From Tectiglobus sp963922535 (GTDB taxonomy: Bacteria > Pseudomonadota > Alphaproteobacteria > Rhizobiales > Hyphomicrobiaceae): DNA of 17,863 bases. The position numbers and the translations under genes are program-made. The notes beneath the pieces were generated by a model. The model did no database searches and was not told the DNA's origin. It saw nothing but the letters and a program-made list of their open reading frames with translations. Shown here piece by piece: positions 1-6,548 of the stretch. Location: NCBI GenBank assembly GCA_963922535.1, contig CAWUIN010000054.1, positions 1 through 17,863 on the forward strand, in the 5' to 3' direction. Within the stretch, counting starts at the first letter, position 1. Every line of letters starts with the position of its first letter.

Positions 1-231
1 CTGACGGTTCACGTAGTGACGAGGTGGCTTTGAGCGATACCTGGGCTTTGGATGATGGCTGCTTTTGTTCATTTCATTTATAATAATACCACCAATAATT
101 GCAGCGCCAACGCCTATAGCTATACCCCGTGCAATCTTTTTCTGTGCTTGCGCAGGATGTGGAGCAAAGCTGGATGCTGCAATGAAGAATAACGCCAAAA
201 TACAACATGACAATCTGAGTGTAGAAACCAT
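1..231 (-). CDS. Secreted glycine-zipper protein, N-terminal part
   Basis: This gene runs off the left edge, so only its first 77 codons are visible. The ATG at 231-229 has a GGAG Shine-Dalgarno 9 bases upstream. Residues 1-29 form a signal peptide: a short basic start (TLR), a hydrophobic core (ILALFFIAASSF) and a likely cleavage after the AQA near residue 29. A Gly/Ala/Ile-rich segment follows at about residues 33-51 (RGIAIGVGAAIIGGIII), typical of glycine-zipper membrane-inserting helices. After that comes a basic, His/Pro-rich stretch (from KSSHHPKP). Secreted proteins of alphaproteobacteria sometimes carry such a segment before a catalytic or peptidoglycan-binding domain, but the part that would decide is outside the window. 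The start, signal peptide and open frame are seen. The envelope location is inferred. The function is unknown. Confidence 0.72.
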   Translation of the reverse strand, partial: MVSTLRLSCCILALFFIAASSFAPHPAQAQKKIARGIAIGVGAAIIGGIIINEMNKSSHHPKPRYRSKPPRHYVNRQ

Positions 232-427
232 TTCAAATTTCTCCGCAGCCCTTGTTTAATCGTGTTGCGTCAGAGTATATTTAACGCTGAGCATAGACTT
301 GAATTCACGCCTGGAAATCAAGTGAAATTATGACTTTGGGCTGAATATCCGTTCATGTGTAGATTGATCAATCGCACTTCAAACAACATACCCTGTAACG
401 ACTGCGGGAGAAAATAAAAAAGCTGTC

Positions 428-1426
428 ATGTCTCGAACATCCTACAAGCCGGTGGTGGTTGTCACCCGCAAGCTGCCCGATGTCGTCGAAGGCAGACTGA
501 GCAAACTTTTTAACACGCATCTTAATGCGCACGATCAGCCATTGACGCGTAAGCAGCTGATTGAAGCCGTCCAGAACGCGCACGTACTTGTTCCAACGGT
601 GACAGACACCATCGACGAGACTTTGCTTGCCGAAGCCGGGGCACAACTTAAGCTTATTACGAATTTCGGCAATGGTGTCGACAACATTGATCTTAAAGCA
701 GCCCATAAGCGTTCCATTGTCGTCACAAATACTCCCGATGTGCTGACAGAAGACACTGCGGATATGACGCTGGCGCTCATTTTAGCCGTAATGCGACGCC
801 TGGCCGAGGGAGCAGCCTATCTGCAAAGGGAAACGACGACATGGAGTGGCTGGTCGCCAACCCTGATGCTGGGGCACAGGCTTCACGGCAAGCGACTTGG
901 CATTATCGGCATGGGGCGAATCGGAACAGCTGTCGCATGGCGTGCCCGCGCCTTCGGTTTACAGATCCATTATCATAATCGTCGGCGTGTACCGGCAGAT
1001 ATCGAGCAGAAACTTGCGGCCGCCTACTGGGAGAACCTCGACCAGATGCTTGCGCGCATGGACATTATCTCGATAAACTGTCCGTATACTCCGGCAACGC
1101 ATCACCTGTTATCCGCTGCACGGCTTAAGATTTTGAAACAAAATGCCTTTATTGTAAACACCGCGCGTGGTAAGATAATTGATGAGAATGCACTGGCAGA
1201 TTTCATCGAATCTGGTGAACTGGCAGGTGCCGGCCTTGACGTGTTTGAACACGAACCGAAAATCAATCCGAAACTCCTGGCCTTGCCCAACGTTGTCGCC
1301 CTGCCGCACATCGGTTCTGCGACGACCGAAAGTCGTATTGATATGGGTGACAGAGTTATTATCAATATCAAGACGTTCATGGATGGCCACGCGCCACCGG
1401 ATCGTGTTTTTCCTGAGATGTTCTAA
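428..1426 (+). CDS. D-2-hydroxyacid dehydrogenase (glyoxylate/hydroxypyruvate reductase or D-glycerate dehydrogenase type)
   Basis: A cytosolic enzyme of 332 residues, normal for the family, that reversibly oxidises a D-2-hydroxyacid to the 2-oxoacid. The N- and C-terminal parts form the substrate domain around a central Rossmann domain. The nucleotide loop GMGRIG lies at residues 161-166. The catalytic triad is visible as R247 (in NTARG), E276 (in HEP) and H294 (in PHIGSAT). After the second beta strand the sequence reads HNRRR (183-187), where NAD enzymes have an acidic residue. This argues for NADP(H), as in glyoxylate/hydroxypyruvate reductases, but is inference. The exact substrate (glyoxylate, hydroxypyruvate or another 2-oxoacid) cannot be read from sequence. 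The ATG has no good Shine-Dalgarno: GGGAG lies about 17 bases upstream. The gene is divergent from the left-edge gene and about 100 bases ahead of rlmE on the same strand. Confidence 0.93.
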   Translation: MSRTSYKPVVVVTRKLPDVVEGRLSKLFNTHLNAHDQPLTRKQLIEAVQNAHVLVPTVTDTIDETLLAEAGAQLKLITNFGNGVDNIDLKAAHKRSIVVTNTPDVLTEDTADMTLALILAVMRRLAEGAAYLQRETTTWSGWSPTLMLGHRLHGKRLGIIGMGRIGTAVAWRARAFGLQIHYHNRRRVPADIEQKLAAAYWENLDQMLARMDIISINCPYTPATHHLLSAARLKILKQNAFIVNTARGKIIDENALADFIESGELAGAGLDVFEHEPKINPKLLALPNVVALPHIGSATTESRIDMGDRVIINIKTFMDGHAPPDRVFPEMF

Positions 1427-1525
1427 CGACAGCCCATGCATTGAGCTGTATATCTGAATTTTCCCGCCACGTGTTCACGAGTTAAGAATGCAGAATAGAA
1501 TTCCTGAAGGATGCTTGAAGAAGAC

Positions 1526-2254
1526 ATGGCGCGAAAATCAAAAAAAGACGGCCAGGGTGGACAGCGCGATCTTACCGTGCGCGTAAAGACGGCGCGAGGA
1601 CGCAAGCTTTCGTCCACGCAATGGCTTAAACGCCAGCTTAACGATCCATACGTCGCTGCTGCAAAAAGGGCTGGCTATCGCTCAAGGGCAGCGTTTAAAC
1701 TGATCGAAATAGATGACAAGCATCGCATCCTCAAACCAGGAGGTGTGATTATAGATCTTGGCGCTGCCCCTGGAGGCTGGACGCAAATCGCTGTCAAACG
1801 CGTCAAGTCAATCGAGGGTAATGGCCAGGTTGTGGCCATTGATATTCTGGCGATGGAGGCGGTTGCCGGCGCCGAAATTCTCCATCTGGATTTTATGGAC
1901 AACGCTGCGCCTGATATTTTGAAGGGCCACCTCCGGGAAGGCTATGCAGATGCAGTGCTCTCAGACATGGCAGCACCGGCAACGGGCCATGCGGGAACCG
2001 ATCACTTGCGCATTATGGTACTCGCCGAAGCGGCTGCGGCATTTGCGGCTGAGGTTTTACGCCCAGGCGGCAGTTTTCTTTGTAAAGTCTTACAAGGTGG
2101 CACCGAAAAACATCTGCTGGACGAACTAAAACGCGATTACACAAGCGTAAAACATGTTAAACCGCCGGCCAGCCGTGCCGATAGCTCTGAACTCTATGTA
2201 CTGGCCACCGGATTACGCCGTCTGCACAAGGACAGCCTTGAAACTACCCCATAA
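1526..2254 (+). CDS. rlmE: 23S rRNA (uridine-2'-O-)-methyltransferase RlmE (FtsJ/RrmJ)
   Basis: RlmE uses S-adenosylmethionine to methylate the 2'-O of a conserved uridine in the 23S rRNA A-loop (U2552 in E. coli) late in 50S assembly. The sequence has the SAM motif DLGAAPGGW and all four residues of the K-D-K-E catalytic tetrad: K in RAAFKL, D in SDMAAP, K in CKVLQGG, and E in SSELYVL (residues 63, 152, 192 and 227 counted from an upstream ATG at 1511). The basic N-terminal extension before LNDPYV is usual for rhizobial homologues. I prefer the ATG at 1526 (MARKSKK) because the ATG at 1511 directly abuts its only purine-rich stretch (GAAGG, no spacing). The upstream start would add five residues. 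The gene follows the dehydrogenase on the same strand by about 100 bases. An AT-rich gap without a clear terminator follows. Confidence 0.95.
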   Translation: MARKSKKDGQGGQRDLTVRVKTARGRKLSSTQWLKRQLNDPYVAAAKRAGYRSRAAFKLIEIDDKHRILKPGGVIIDLGAAPGGWTQIAVKRVKSIEGNGQVVAIDILAMEAVAGAEILHLDFMDNAAPDILKGHLREGYADAVLSDMAAPATGHAGTDHLRIMVLAEAAAAFAAEVLRPGGSFLCKVLQGGTEKHLLDELKRDYTSVKHVKPPASRADSSELYVLATGLRRLHKDSLETTP

Positions 2255-2432
2255 CAATCATTACACTATTATTTAACCTTTATTATATGAATAATACTCG
2301 CGCCAAAGTAGAATATAAAAAAATAAAACACTCCACAATTGAAACTTATCTTTTCTTATACGAATTCTGATGACAATTAAATTCAATATGCTTATTTGCG
2401 GTTATTATTGATGGCAATTTGAAAATATAGAA

Positions 2433-3038
2433 ATGCCCAAAGAAATCCCCACTGTTGCGACGAAGAGATTTGCGCAAAGACTGCGCGCCACGCGTCTTGC
2501 AAAAGGCGTCAAGACAGCGCGGGAATTGGCCAGGAACCTTGATATAAATGAGAACAGATACACCCGATATGAACGCGCTGAAGTCGAGCCGGATCTGGCA
2601 ACGCTGGTACGGATCTGCGAAGTTCTGAAAGTTACTCCAAATAATCTTTTGTGCGAAACCGCAGGGCTGGGAGAGAGCTTCAGCGAGGATATCCAGATGG
2701 GATTTTCCGAGGCCTCCTGCAGCACTTATCAGCCTTTACTCAGTCGTGGACGCCTCAATGAAAACCGTCTCGATGCCACTTATTATACACTTGCAACCAA
2801 ACTAGGACTATTGGCTGGAAAGCAGAAAGCCGATGGTCTCGATCCGGCTCCGGTTAACACAATGAAAATAAGTGGCGAAATTTACAGCCAGATGCGTGCT
2901 GCGCCCTTTGCGACGATTGCCAGCATCGGGCGCGAAATCGATTTAAGCCATGCAAGCCTTGAACAGCAGCAGGAAATTGCTGCGTTAGTGCGTGAAATCG
3001 CCGATCTCTTGCGTAGCACAACCGACAACAAACTCTAA
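2433..3038 (+). CDS. XRE/Cro-CI-type helix-turn-helix transcriptional regulator
   Basis: A 201-residue DNA-binding protein. Residues 11-73 form a Cro/CI-like helix-turn-helix: RFAQRLRATR, then TARELARNLDINENRYTRYE as the HTH core, then the family's EPDLATLVRICEVLKVTPNNLL ending. The remaining ~125 residues match no domain I recognise. They contain a helical, Glu/Gln-rich tail (LEQQQEIAALVREIADLLR, near 170-190) that could mediate dimerisation. The gene lies alone between rlmE and a convergent eipB-like gene, with 9 bases between the two stops. The ATG is preceded by an AT-rich region without a strong Shine-Dalgarno. The 178-base upstream gap is very AT-rich (15/60 GC at 2281-2340). Its target genes are unknown, and autoregulation is common in this family but not shown here. 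The DNA-binding domain is certain; the role is not. Confidence 0.88.
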   Translation: MPKEIPTVATKRFAQRLRATRLAKGVKTARELARNLDINENRYTRYERAEVEPDLATLVRICEVLKVTPNNLLCETAGLGESFSEDIQMGFSEASCSTYQPLLSRGRLNENRLDATYYTLATKLGLLAGKQKADGLDPAPVNTMKISGEIYSQMRAAPFATIASIGREIDLSHASLEQQQEIAALVREIADLLRSTTDNKL

Positions 3039-3047
3039 TGATCCAAA

Positions 3048-3929
3048 TTACTCTTTGCGACAATCGGAAGAAGCGAGCATTTCCAACGCTGCCAGTTTCC
3101 CGCGGATTGCAAAGTGACCATAGTCTATGAACAGATTACGTGCGACACCATTTTCGTAGAACAAAAAGCCAAGCTCGTAGCTCGGCACGGCATCCGCCTG
3201 TTCCTTGTGCTGCTCAAAATAAGCAAGCGACACCGGCCACGCGGCCAAACCCTGCAATGCTTTATTACTCTTGATACGATTTAAATCGGCATTGAACGAT
3301 CCAGTTTTTTTCACACCCATCACGGCGGTGGTTGCATAAACTTTCGCACCTTTTTCAGAGCCATCGTAGATGTCTGCGATGAATATGGTTTCGCCTCTGT
3401 GGGCTGCCTGCAAAAGGCGCAGAGTATGTTGAATTGGAAAAAGAATCTCATCGCTAAGATCCAGATTTTTGCGCTGCGGACTTGATATGCGAATTTTCAC
3501 GCCATTCCGGCCGTCATCGCGCTCAGCTGTGCCTGCAGATTTTTCCGTCAGCTGTTCATTGCGATAATGATCGGTATCAAATCTGAACGTCCGGCCACGT
3601 CCATCTTCCCAAAATTTAGAACGCAGATCCATAATCGACTGTTGTCCCGATTGGTCGACTGAGCGCGTAACAAAGCGTGTATTTTGCTTGTACCCCTGGC
3701 AGGCATTTCCAGTAATTTCATAGACCATTCGCCCTGTAAGCTCGACGACCCCGGATCCTGCAGCACTGCGTTCCAATGTCATATCGTAGACTGCGCGATG
3801 TGGCGCCAATTCAATTGCCAAGGCCTTGCCGCATGGTGTGTGGATTGCCACTGCAATGAGCGTTAGCAAAAAAAACATCATATTGTTCAAATTCTTACTA
3901 GTTTTGTCGAGCACGCTGATGTTAAACAT
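3048..3929 (-). CDS. eipB: EipB-family (DUF1849) periplasmic cell-envelope integrity protein
   Basis: A 293-residue exported protein of the DUF1849/EipB family. In Brucella, EipB is a periplasmic beta-spiral protein needed for envelope stress resistance. The mature part begins with the family pattern ELAPHRAVYDMTLERS, followed by GRMVYEITGNACQGY and RFVTRS. Two cysteines, C77 and C290 (the latter four residues from the end), match the conserved disulfide pair of the family. The signal peptide is within residues 1-38, with a basic start (DKTSK), a hydrophobic core (MMFFLLTLIAVAI) and a likely cut after KALA. An internal start at residue 17 (position 3881) is possible but would lose the positive n-region, so I prefer 3929. 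It converges with the HTH gene and diverges from the acyltransferase, with a 133-base gap between them. Family membership is strong; the gene name rests on resemblance to Brucella. Confidence 0.88.
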   Translation of the reverse strand: MFNISVLDKTSKNLNNMMFFLLTLIAVAIHTPCGKALAIELAPHRAVYDMTLERSAAGSGVVELTGRMVYEITGNACQGYKQNTRFVTRSVDQSGQQSIMDLRSKFWEDGRGRTFRFDTDHYRNEQLTEKSAGTAERDDGRNGVKIRISSPQRKNLDLSDEILFPIQHTLRLLQAAHRGETIFIADIYDGSEKGAKVYATTAVMGVKKTGSFNADLNRIKSNKALQGLAAWPVSLAYFEQHKEQADAVPSYELGFLFYENGVARNLFIDYGHFAIRGKLAALEMLASSDCRKE

Positions 3930-3988
3930 TCAGGTTAGCTTTCTTTTGTTTATTGAAGCATGGCAGGGGCTGAGTTGATATTAAAGTT

Positions 3989-4019
3989 TTGACAATATCA
4001 TGCTTTAGCCTCGTATTTT
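3989..4019 (+). promoter_or_regulatory. Possible promoter of the COG3146 acyltransferase gene
   Basis: A perfect TTGACA (3989-3994) lies in the 133-base gap between two divergent genes. The best -10-like element is TATTTT at 4014-4019, with 19 bases between them, longer than the ideal 17. The start codon follows about 44 bases later. The -35 is striking but the -10 is poor, so this is only a candidate. Confidence 0.3.
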
Positions 4020-4062
4020 ATGAAACAATGTTTAATTCAGTGCCGACAAGGTCATAGCGATA

Positions 4063-5244
4063 ATGGCGGATGATCATGAAGCTCTCATTGAGGCTGCAGA
4101 TGCGATATCGGATATACCTGCCAGCCATTGGGATGCGTGCGCAAATCCGCAAGCGGCGGATTATAACCCGTTTATTTCTCATGCCTTCTTAAAATGCCTT
4201 GAGAGCTGCGAAGCCGTTCATCCAAGGACCGGCTGGCAACCGCAGCATCTTATCTTACGCAGCGCATGCGGCAACATTGAAGGCTGTATGCCACTTTACA
4301 TCAAGTCTCACAGTAAAGGCGAATATGTCTTCGATTATGGATGGGCGGATGCGTTCGAGCGCGCCGGCGGGCAGTATTATCCAAAGCTCGTCTCAGCAGT
4401 CCCCTTCAGTCCCGTTCCCGGACGCCGCCTTCTCGTACGGCCCGGCGCCAAATTCGCAGAATATGAAAAATACCTTCTGTCAGCTGCAGTCCAATTTACG
4501 CGACATCACAAATTGTCATCTCTTCATATCAATTTTTTGCCGGAAGAAGAATGGAACAGCAACGCTGCAGTAGGATTTCTGAAGCGAACCGATCAGCAAT
4601 TTCACTGGCAAAACAATGGCTATACGACATTCGATGATTTCCTCGCCGATCTGGCATCGCGAAAACGCAAAACGATGCGCAAAGAGCGCCAGCAGGCTCT
4701 TGCAAGTGGTCTGGATATCGAATGGGTGAGCGGAAATGATATCACCGAGGCGCACTGGGACGCCATTTACGGGTTTTATATGGATACCGGCCGTCGCAAA
4801 TGGGGGCAACCGTACCTTAACCGTACTTTTTTCTCACTGCTTGGCGAAGCAATGGGCGATAAGTGTCTGCTGATTATGGCTACAAAACATGGCCAGCATA
4901 TTGCCGGTGCTCTCAATATGATCGGCGGCGACTGTTTGTACGGGCGCTATTGGGGTGCAATAGAGCACCATCCCTGCCTGCATTTCGAAGTCTGTTACTA
5001 TCAGGCGATCGATTATGCCATTCAACATGGGCTGCGCAGGGTGGAAGCAGGAGCGCAGGGCGAACACAAACTGGCTCGCGGCTATATGCCGACACCGACG
5101 TATTCTGCACACTACATTCCCCATCCGGGATTTCGGCGGGCAATTGCAGCCTATCTGGAGGATGAACGTGCCTACATCATGCGGTCACGCGAAATGCTTG
5201 CCGAATACGGACCCTATCGCAAACTCGCCAATGAGGCGGAGTAA
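4063..5244 (+). CDS. COG3146 / DUF482 GNAT-fold N-acyltransferase (FemAB-like)
   Basis: A 393-residue protein of the DUF482/COG3146 family, often labelled 'peptidogalycan biosynthesis/recognition'. Members have a double GNAT fold like FemAB aminoacyl- and acyltransferases, but their substrate is not established. Family landmarks are visible: an N-terminal NPFISHAFLKCLE (35-47), a central basic RKRKTMRKERQ (200-210) leading into the second GNAT half, DTGRRKWGQPYLNRTFF (241-257), and the C-terminal signature EAGAQGEHKLARGY (328-341) followed by PTYSAHYI. There is no signal peptide or membrane helix, so it is cytosolic. AAGG lies about 10 bases before the ATG. It is divergent from the eipB-like gene and convergent with the SEL1 gene, so it is probably a single-gene transcript. 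A link to cell-wall or lipid acylation is plausible but only inferred. Confidence 0.9.
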   Translation: MADDHEALIEAADAISDIPASHWDACANPQAADYNPFISHAFLKCLESCEAVHPRTGWQPQHLILRSACGNIEGCMPLYIKSHSKGEYVFDYGWADAFERAGGQYYPKLVSAVPFSPVPGRRLLVRPGAKFAEYEKYLLSAAVQFTRHHKLSSLHINFLPEEEWNSNAAVGFLKRTDQQFHWQNNGYTTFDDFLADLASRKRKTMRKERQQALASGLDIEWVSGNDITEAHWDAIYGFYMDTGRRKWGQPYLNRTFFSLLGEAMGDKCLLIMATKHGQHIAGALNMIGGDCLYGRYWGAIEHHPCLHFEVCYYQAIDYAIQHGLRRVEAGAQGEHKLARGYMPTPTYSAHYIPHPGFRRAIAAYLEDERAYIMRSREMLAEYGPYRKLANEAE

Positions 5245-5282
5245 ATTGCCAGATAATGCTTGTGCCGTCTGATGTATCCCCG

Positions 5283-5552
5283 TTACTTAACGGCGAGCCA
5301 TTGCCGGGCCAAGCGTTGGGCTTTGGATATATCTGATTTACTCATATCGCGCGCAACTTCCATGCGGTACTGCCTGGCAATATCATTTCCACGCAAGGCT
5401 GCGAGATTGAACCATTTATGGGCCTCAATCAGGTTGACCTCAACGTCACGGCCGGCACTATACATAAGCCCCAGTTGAAACAGCGCATCCGCACCAGGTG
5501 CTGAAGCTGCGCCATCTTGCAGATCACGATATCCAAACTCAAAACGCGCCAT
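5283..5552 (-). CDS. Small SEL1-like repeat protein
   Basis: An 89-residue protein with one clear SEL1-like (TPR-related) repeat at about residues 20-56: ADALFQLGLMYSAGRDVEVN, then LIEAHKWFNLAALRGN. It ends in a helical tail (KAQRLARQWL). Such one-repeat proteins are common in Hyphomicrobiales and probably act as small protein-binding adaptors; no reaction is expected. No signal peptide is visible, so it is predicted cytosolic. The start is well supported: GGGAGAGG lies about 5 bases upstream of the ATG at 5552. Its stop is 38 bases from the convergent stop of the acyltransferase gene. No terminator hairpin is visible between them, so the two transcripts may overlap. The partner and role are unknown. 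Confidence 0.87.
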   Translation of the reverse strand: MARFEFGYRDLQDGAASAPGADALFQLGLMYSAGRDVEVNLIEAHKWFNLAALRGNDIARQYRMEVARDMSKSDISKAQRLARQWLAVK

Positions 5553-5796
5553 AGATCCTCTCCCTTATGGCTTTACAATTTGTCTGCCATGCAAGCCTGC
5601 AATCTTAACGCTTTGACGCCCATGTCTTATCTCTTCCACGCATTCGACCTGATGGGACGAGAGCGATTGGGAGAGAGCCTGGGCTGGCAACTCTTGCATT
5701 GCCACATGGCTGTTCTCGCTGTGAAACTTTCCCAGAATTGTAAAAAGAAACAGTTAAAAAAAATATTTTATCTTTTTATTACAAATGTCTACGAGG

Positions 5797-5855
5797 CCTT
5801 AATTTCTTTTTCTGTGAACATCAGACGCCTGCTGACTTTATTAAGGTGCTTTTTT
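5797..5855 (+). terminator. Possible terminator-like structure with T6 tract
   Basis: CCTTAAT (5797-5803) and ATTAAGG (5840-5846) are perfect inverted repeats of 7 bases. They are followed by TGC and six T (5850-5855). The long loop (36 bases) and AT-rich stem make it weak as an intrinsic terminator. No + strand gene lies directly upstream, so it would end either an unannotated small RNA or read-through from the acyltransferase gene. Confidence 0.25.
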
Positions 5856-5896
5856 GTTACTGCCAGATACAATTCTGTGTAAATCATTAATGCATC

Positions 5897-5924
5897 TTGA
5901 AACAATCGTGAATATTAGTATCCT
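5897..5924 (+). promoter_or_regulatory. Candidate promoter of the small lipoprotein gene
   Basis: TTGAAA (5897-5902) and TATCCT (5919-5924) are 16 bases apart and match the sigma-70-type consensus at 5/6 and 4/6. Transcription would start near 5931, almost on the GTG at 5938. This favours the downstream TTG start at 5986 for the lipoprotein. Confidence 0.35.
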
Positions 5925-5985
5925 ATGCTTTTGATGAGTGCAAAGTGCTCTAAAACTCGCTTGGCGTTATGACGGGGATGGAATA

Positions 5986-6222
5986 TTGGTCAAACGTGTT
6001 ATAATGGCTGTGATTGCCAGCTTATTTTTGAGTGCCTGTGCGAGTGGGCTACCTGATCCAGCGATGTTGCAAAATGCTTTGTTAAGCAACAACAGCGACA
6101 GGCAACTTACGACTGGCAGCGTAGAACCTGCTGAACGGTCTGCTGCATCGCGCGTTTTAACCGCCGTTGCAATAGAGCGTGTCACTGGTGAGGCTGTTGA
6201 GACTTTTCAGCCTTACAACTAA
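5986..6222 (+). CDS. Small putative lipoprotein of unknown function
   Basis: A 78-residue lipoprotein candidate. From the TTG at 5986 the protein begins MVKR and continues with a short hydrophobic stretch to a lipobox LSAC at residues 15-18, so Cys18 would be lipidated. The mature part is about 60 residues, polar and Ser/Thr-rich (NNSDRQLTTGSVEPAERSA), and ends TFQPYN. The TTG has a purine-rich GGGGATGG just upstream. Alternatives are a GTG at 5938, which would add 16 residues before the signal peptide and lie at the probable transcription start, and an ATG at 6004, which would remove the positive charges. I recognise no family. A strong hairpin at 6247-6280 follows the stop. Membrane or envelope attachment is inferred from the lipobox only. 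Confidence 0.7.
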   Translation: MVKRVIMAVIASLFLSACASGLPDPAMLQNALLSNNSDRQLTTGSVEPAERSAASRVLTAVAIERVTGEAVETFQPYN

Positions 6223-6246
6223 TTCACAATATAATGATAGCCTTAA

Positions 6247-6280
6247 CTAAAAGGGGTTGCGCGATCGCAGCTCCTTTTAG
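6247..6280. terminator. Strong 15-bp hairpin after the lipoprotein gene
   Basis: The arms 6247-6261 and 6266-6280 can pair over all 15 positions (13 Watson-Crick and 2 G-U pairs as RNA), with a 4-base loop CGAT. It lies 25 bases after the lipoprotein stop. There is no long U tract afterwards (CTTTAAG), but the stem itself ends in CCTTTTAG. It is the likely transcription stop for the lipoprotein gene, or a bidirectional barrier between convergent transcripts. Confidence 0.6.
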
Positions 6281-6500
6281 CTTTAAGCTCATGCGTTCCA
6301 TAACAATATAAACAGATAAATCAGCCAGTTTTGCAGGTGATGTGCGCCGGGCAAGATTATATGCTTTTGCACTTCTGCCAAATTACTGCCGTTTTCAACA
6401 AAAAGCCCTGGCAACACGAGTGGTCAGCCTCGGCTGTTGCAAACCGGCTTGGCTTTGAGCAGTTGGCCCCTTCGGCCTGTCCGCTGTTGCGTATGTGCTG

Positions 6501-6526
6501 TGAGCCTGGTTGGGCAGGCAGGCTCA
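6501..6526. terminator. Hairpin just downstream of fhs
   Basis: TGAGCCTG (6501-6508) and CAGGCTCA (6519-6526) form a perfect 8-bp stem with a 10-base loop, 23 bases past the fhs stop. It lacks a U tract on the fhs strand, so it may be a weak or factor-dependent stop. The rest of the 6281-6548 gap shows no gene I can support. Confidence 0.4.
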
Positions 6527-6548
6527 GGTGCAATCTGACACAGCAGGA

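Larger units (their letters stand above)
5553..5985. other. 433-base gap without a recognisable gene
   Basis: An AT-rich stretch between the divergent SEL1 gene and the small lipoprotein gene. The only long open frame (121 codons, + strand, 5517-5882) overlaps the SEL1 gene start and has no recognisable protein character, so I do not call it. The stretch holds a CCTTAAT/ATTAAGG inverted repeat followed by six T (5797-5855) and a promoter-like pair just before the lipoprotein gene (5897-5924). Confidence 0.5.

Noticed and set aside
5517..5882. 121-codon open frame on the + strand over the SEL1 start
   Set aside because: It overlaps the well-supported SEL1 gene, its sequence shows no family pattern, and it crosses the AT-rich terminator-like stretch.
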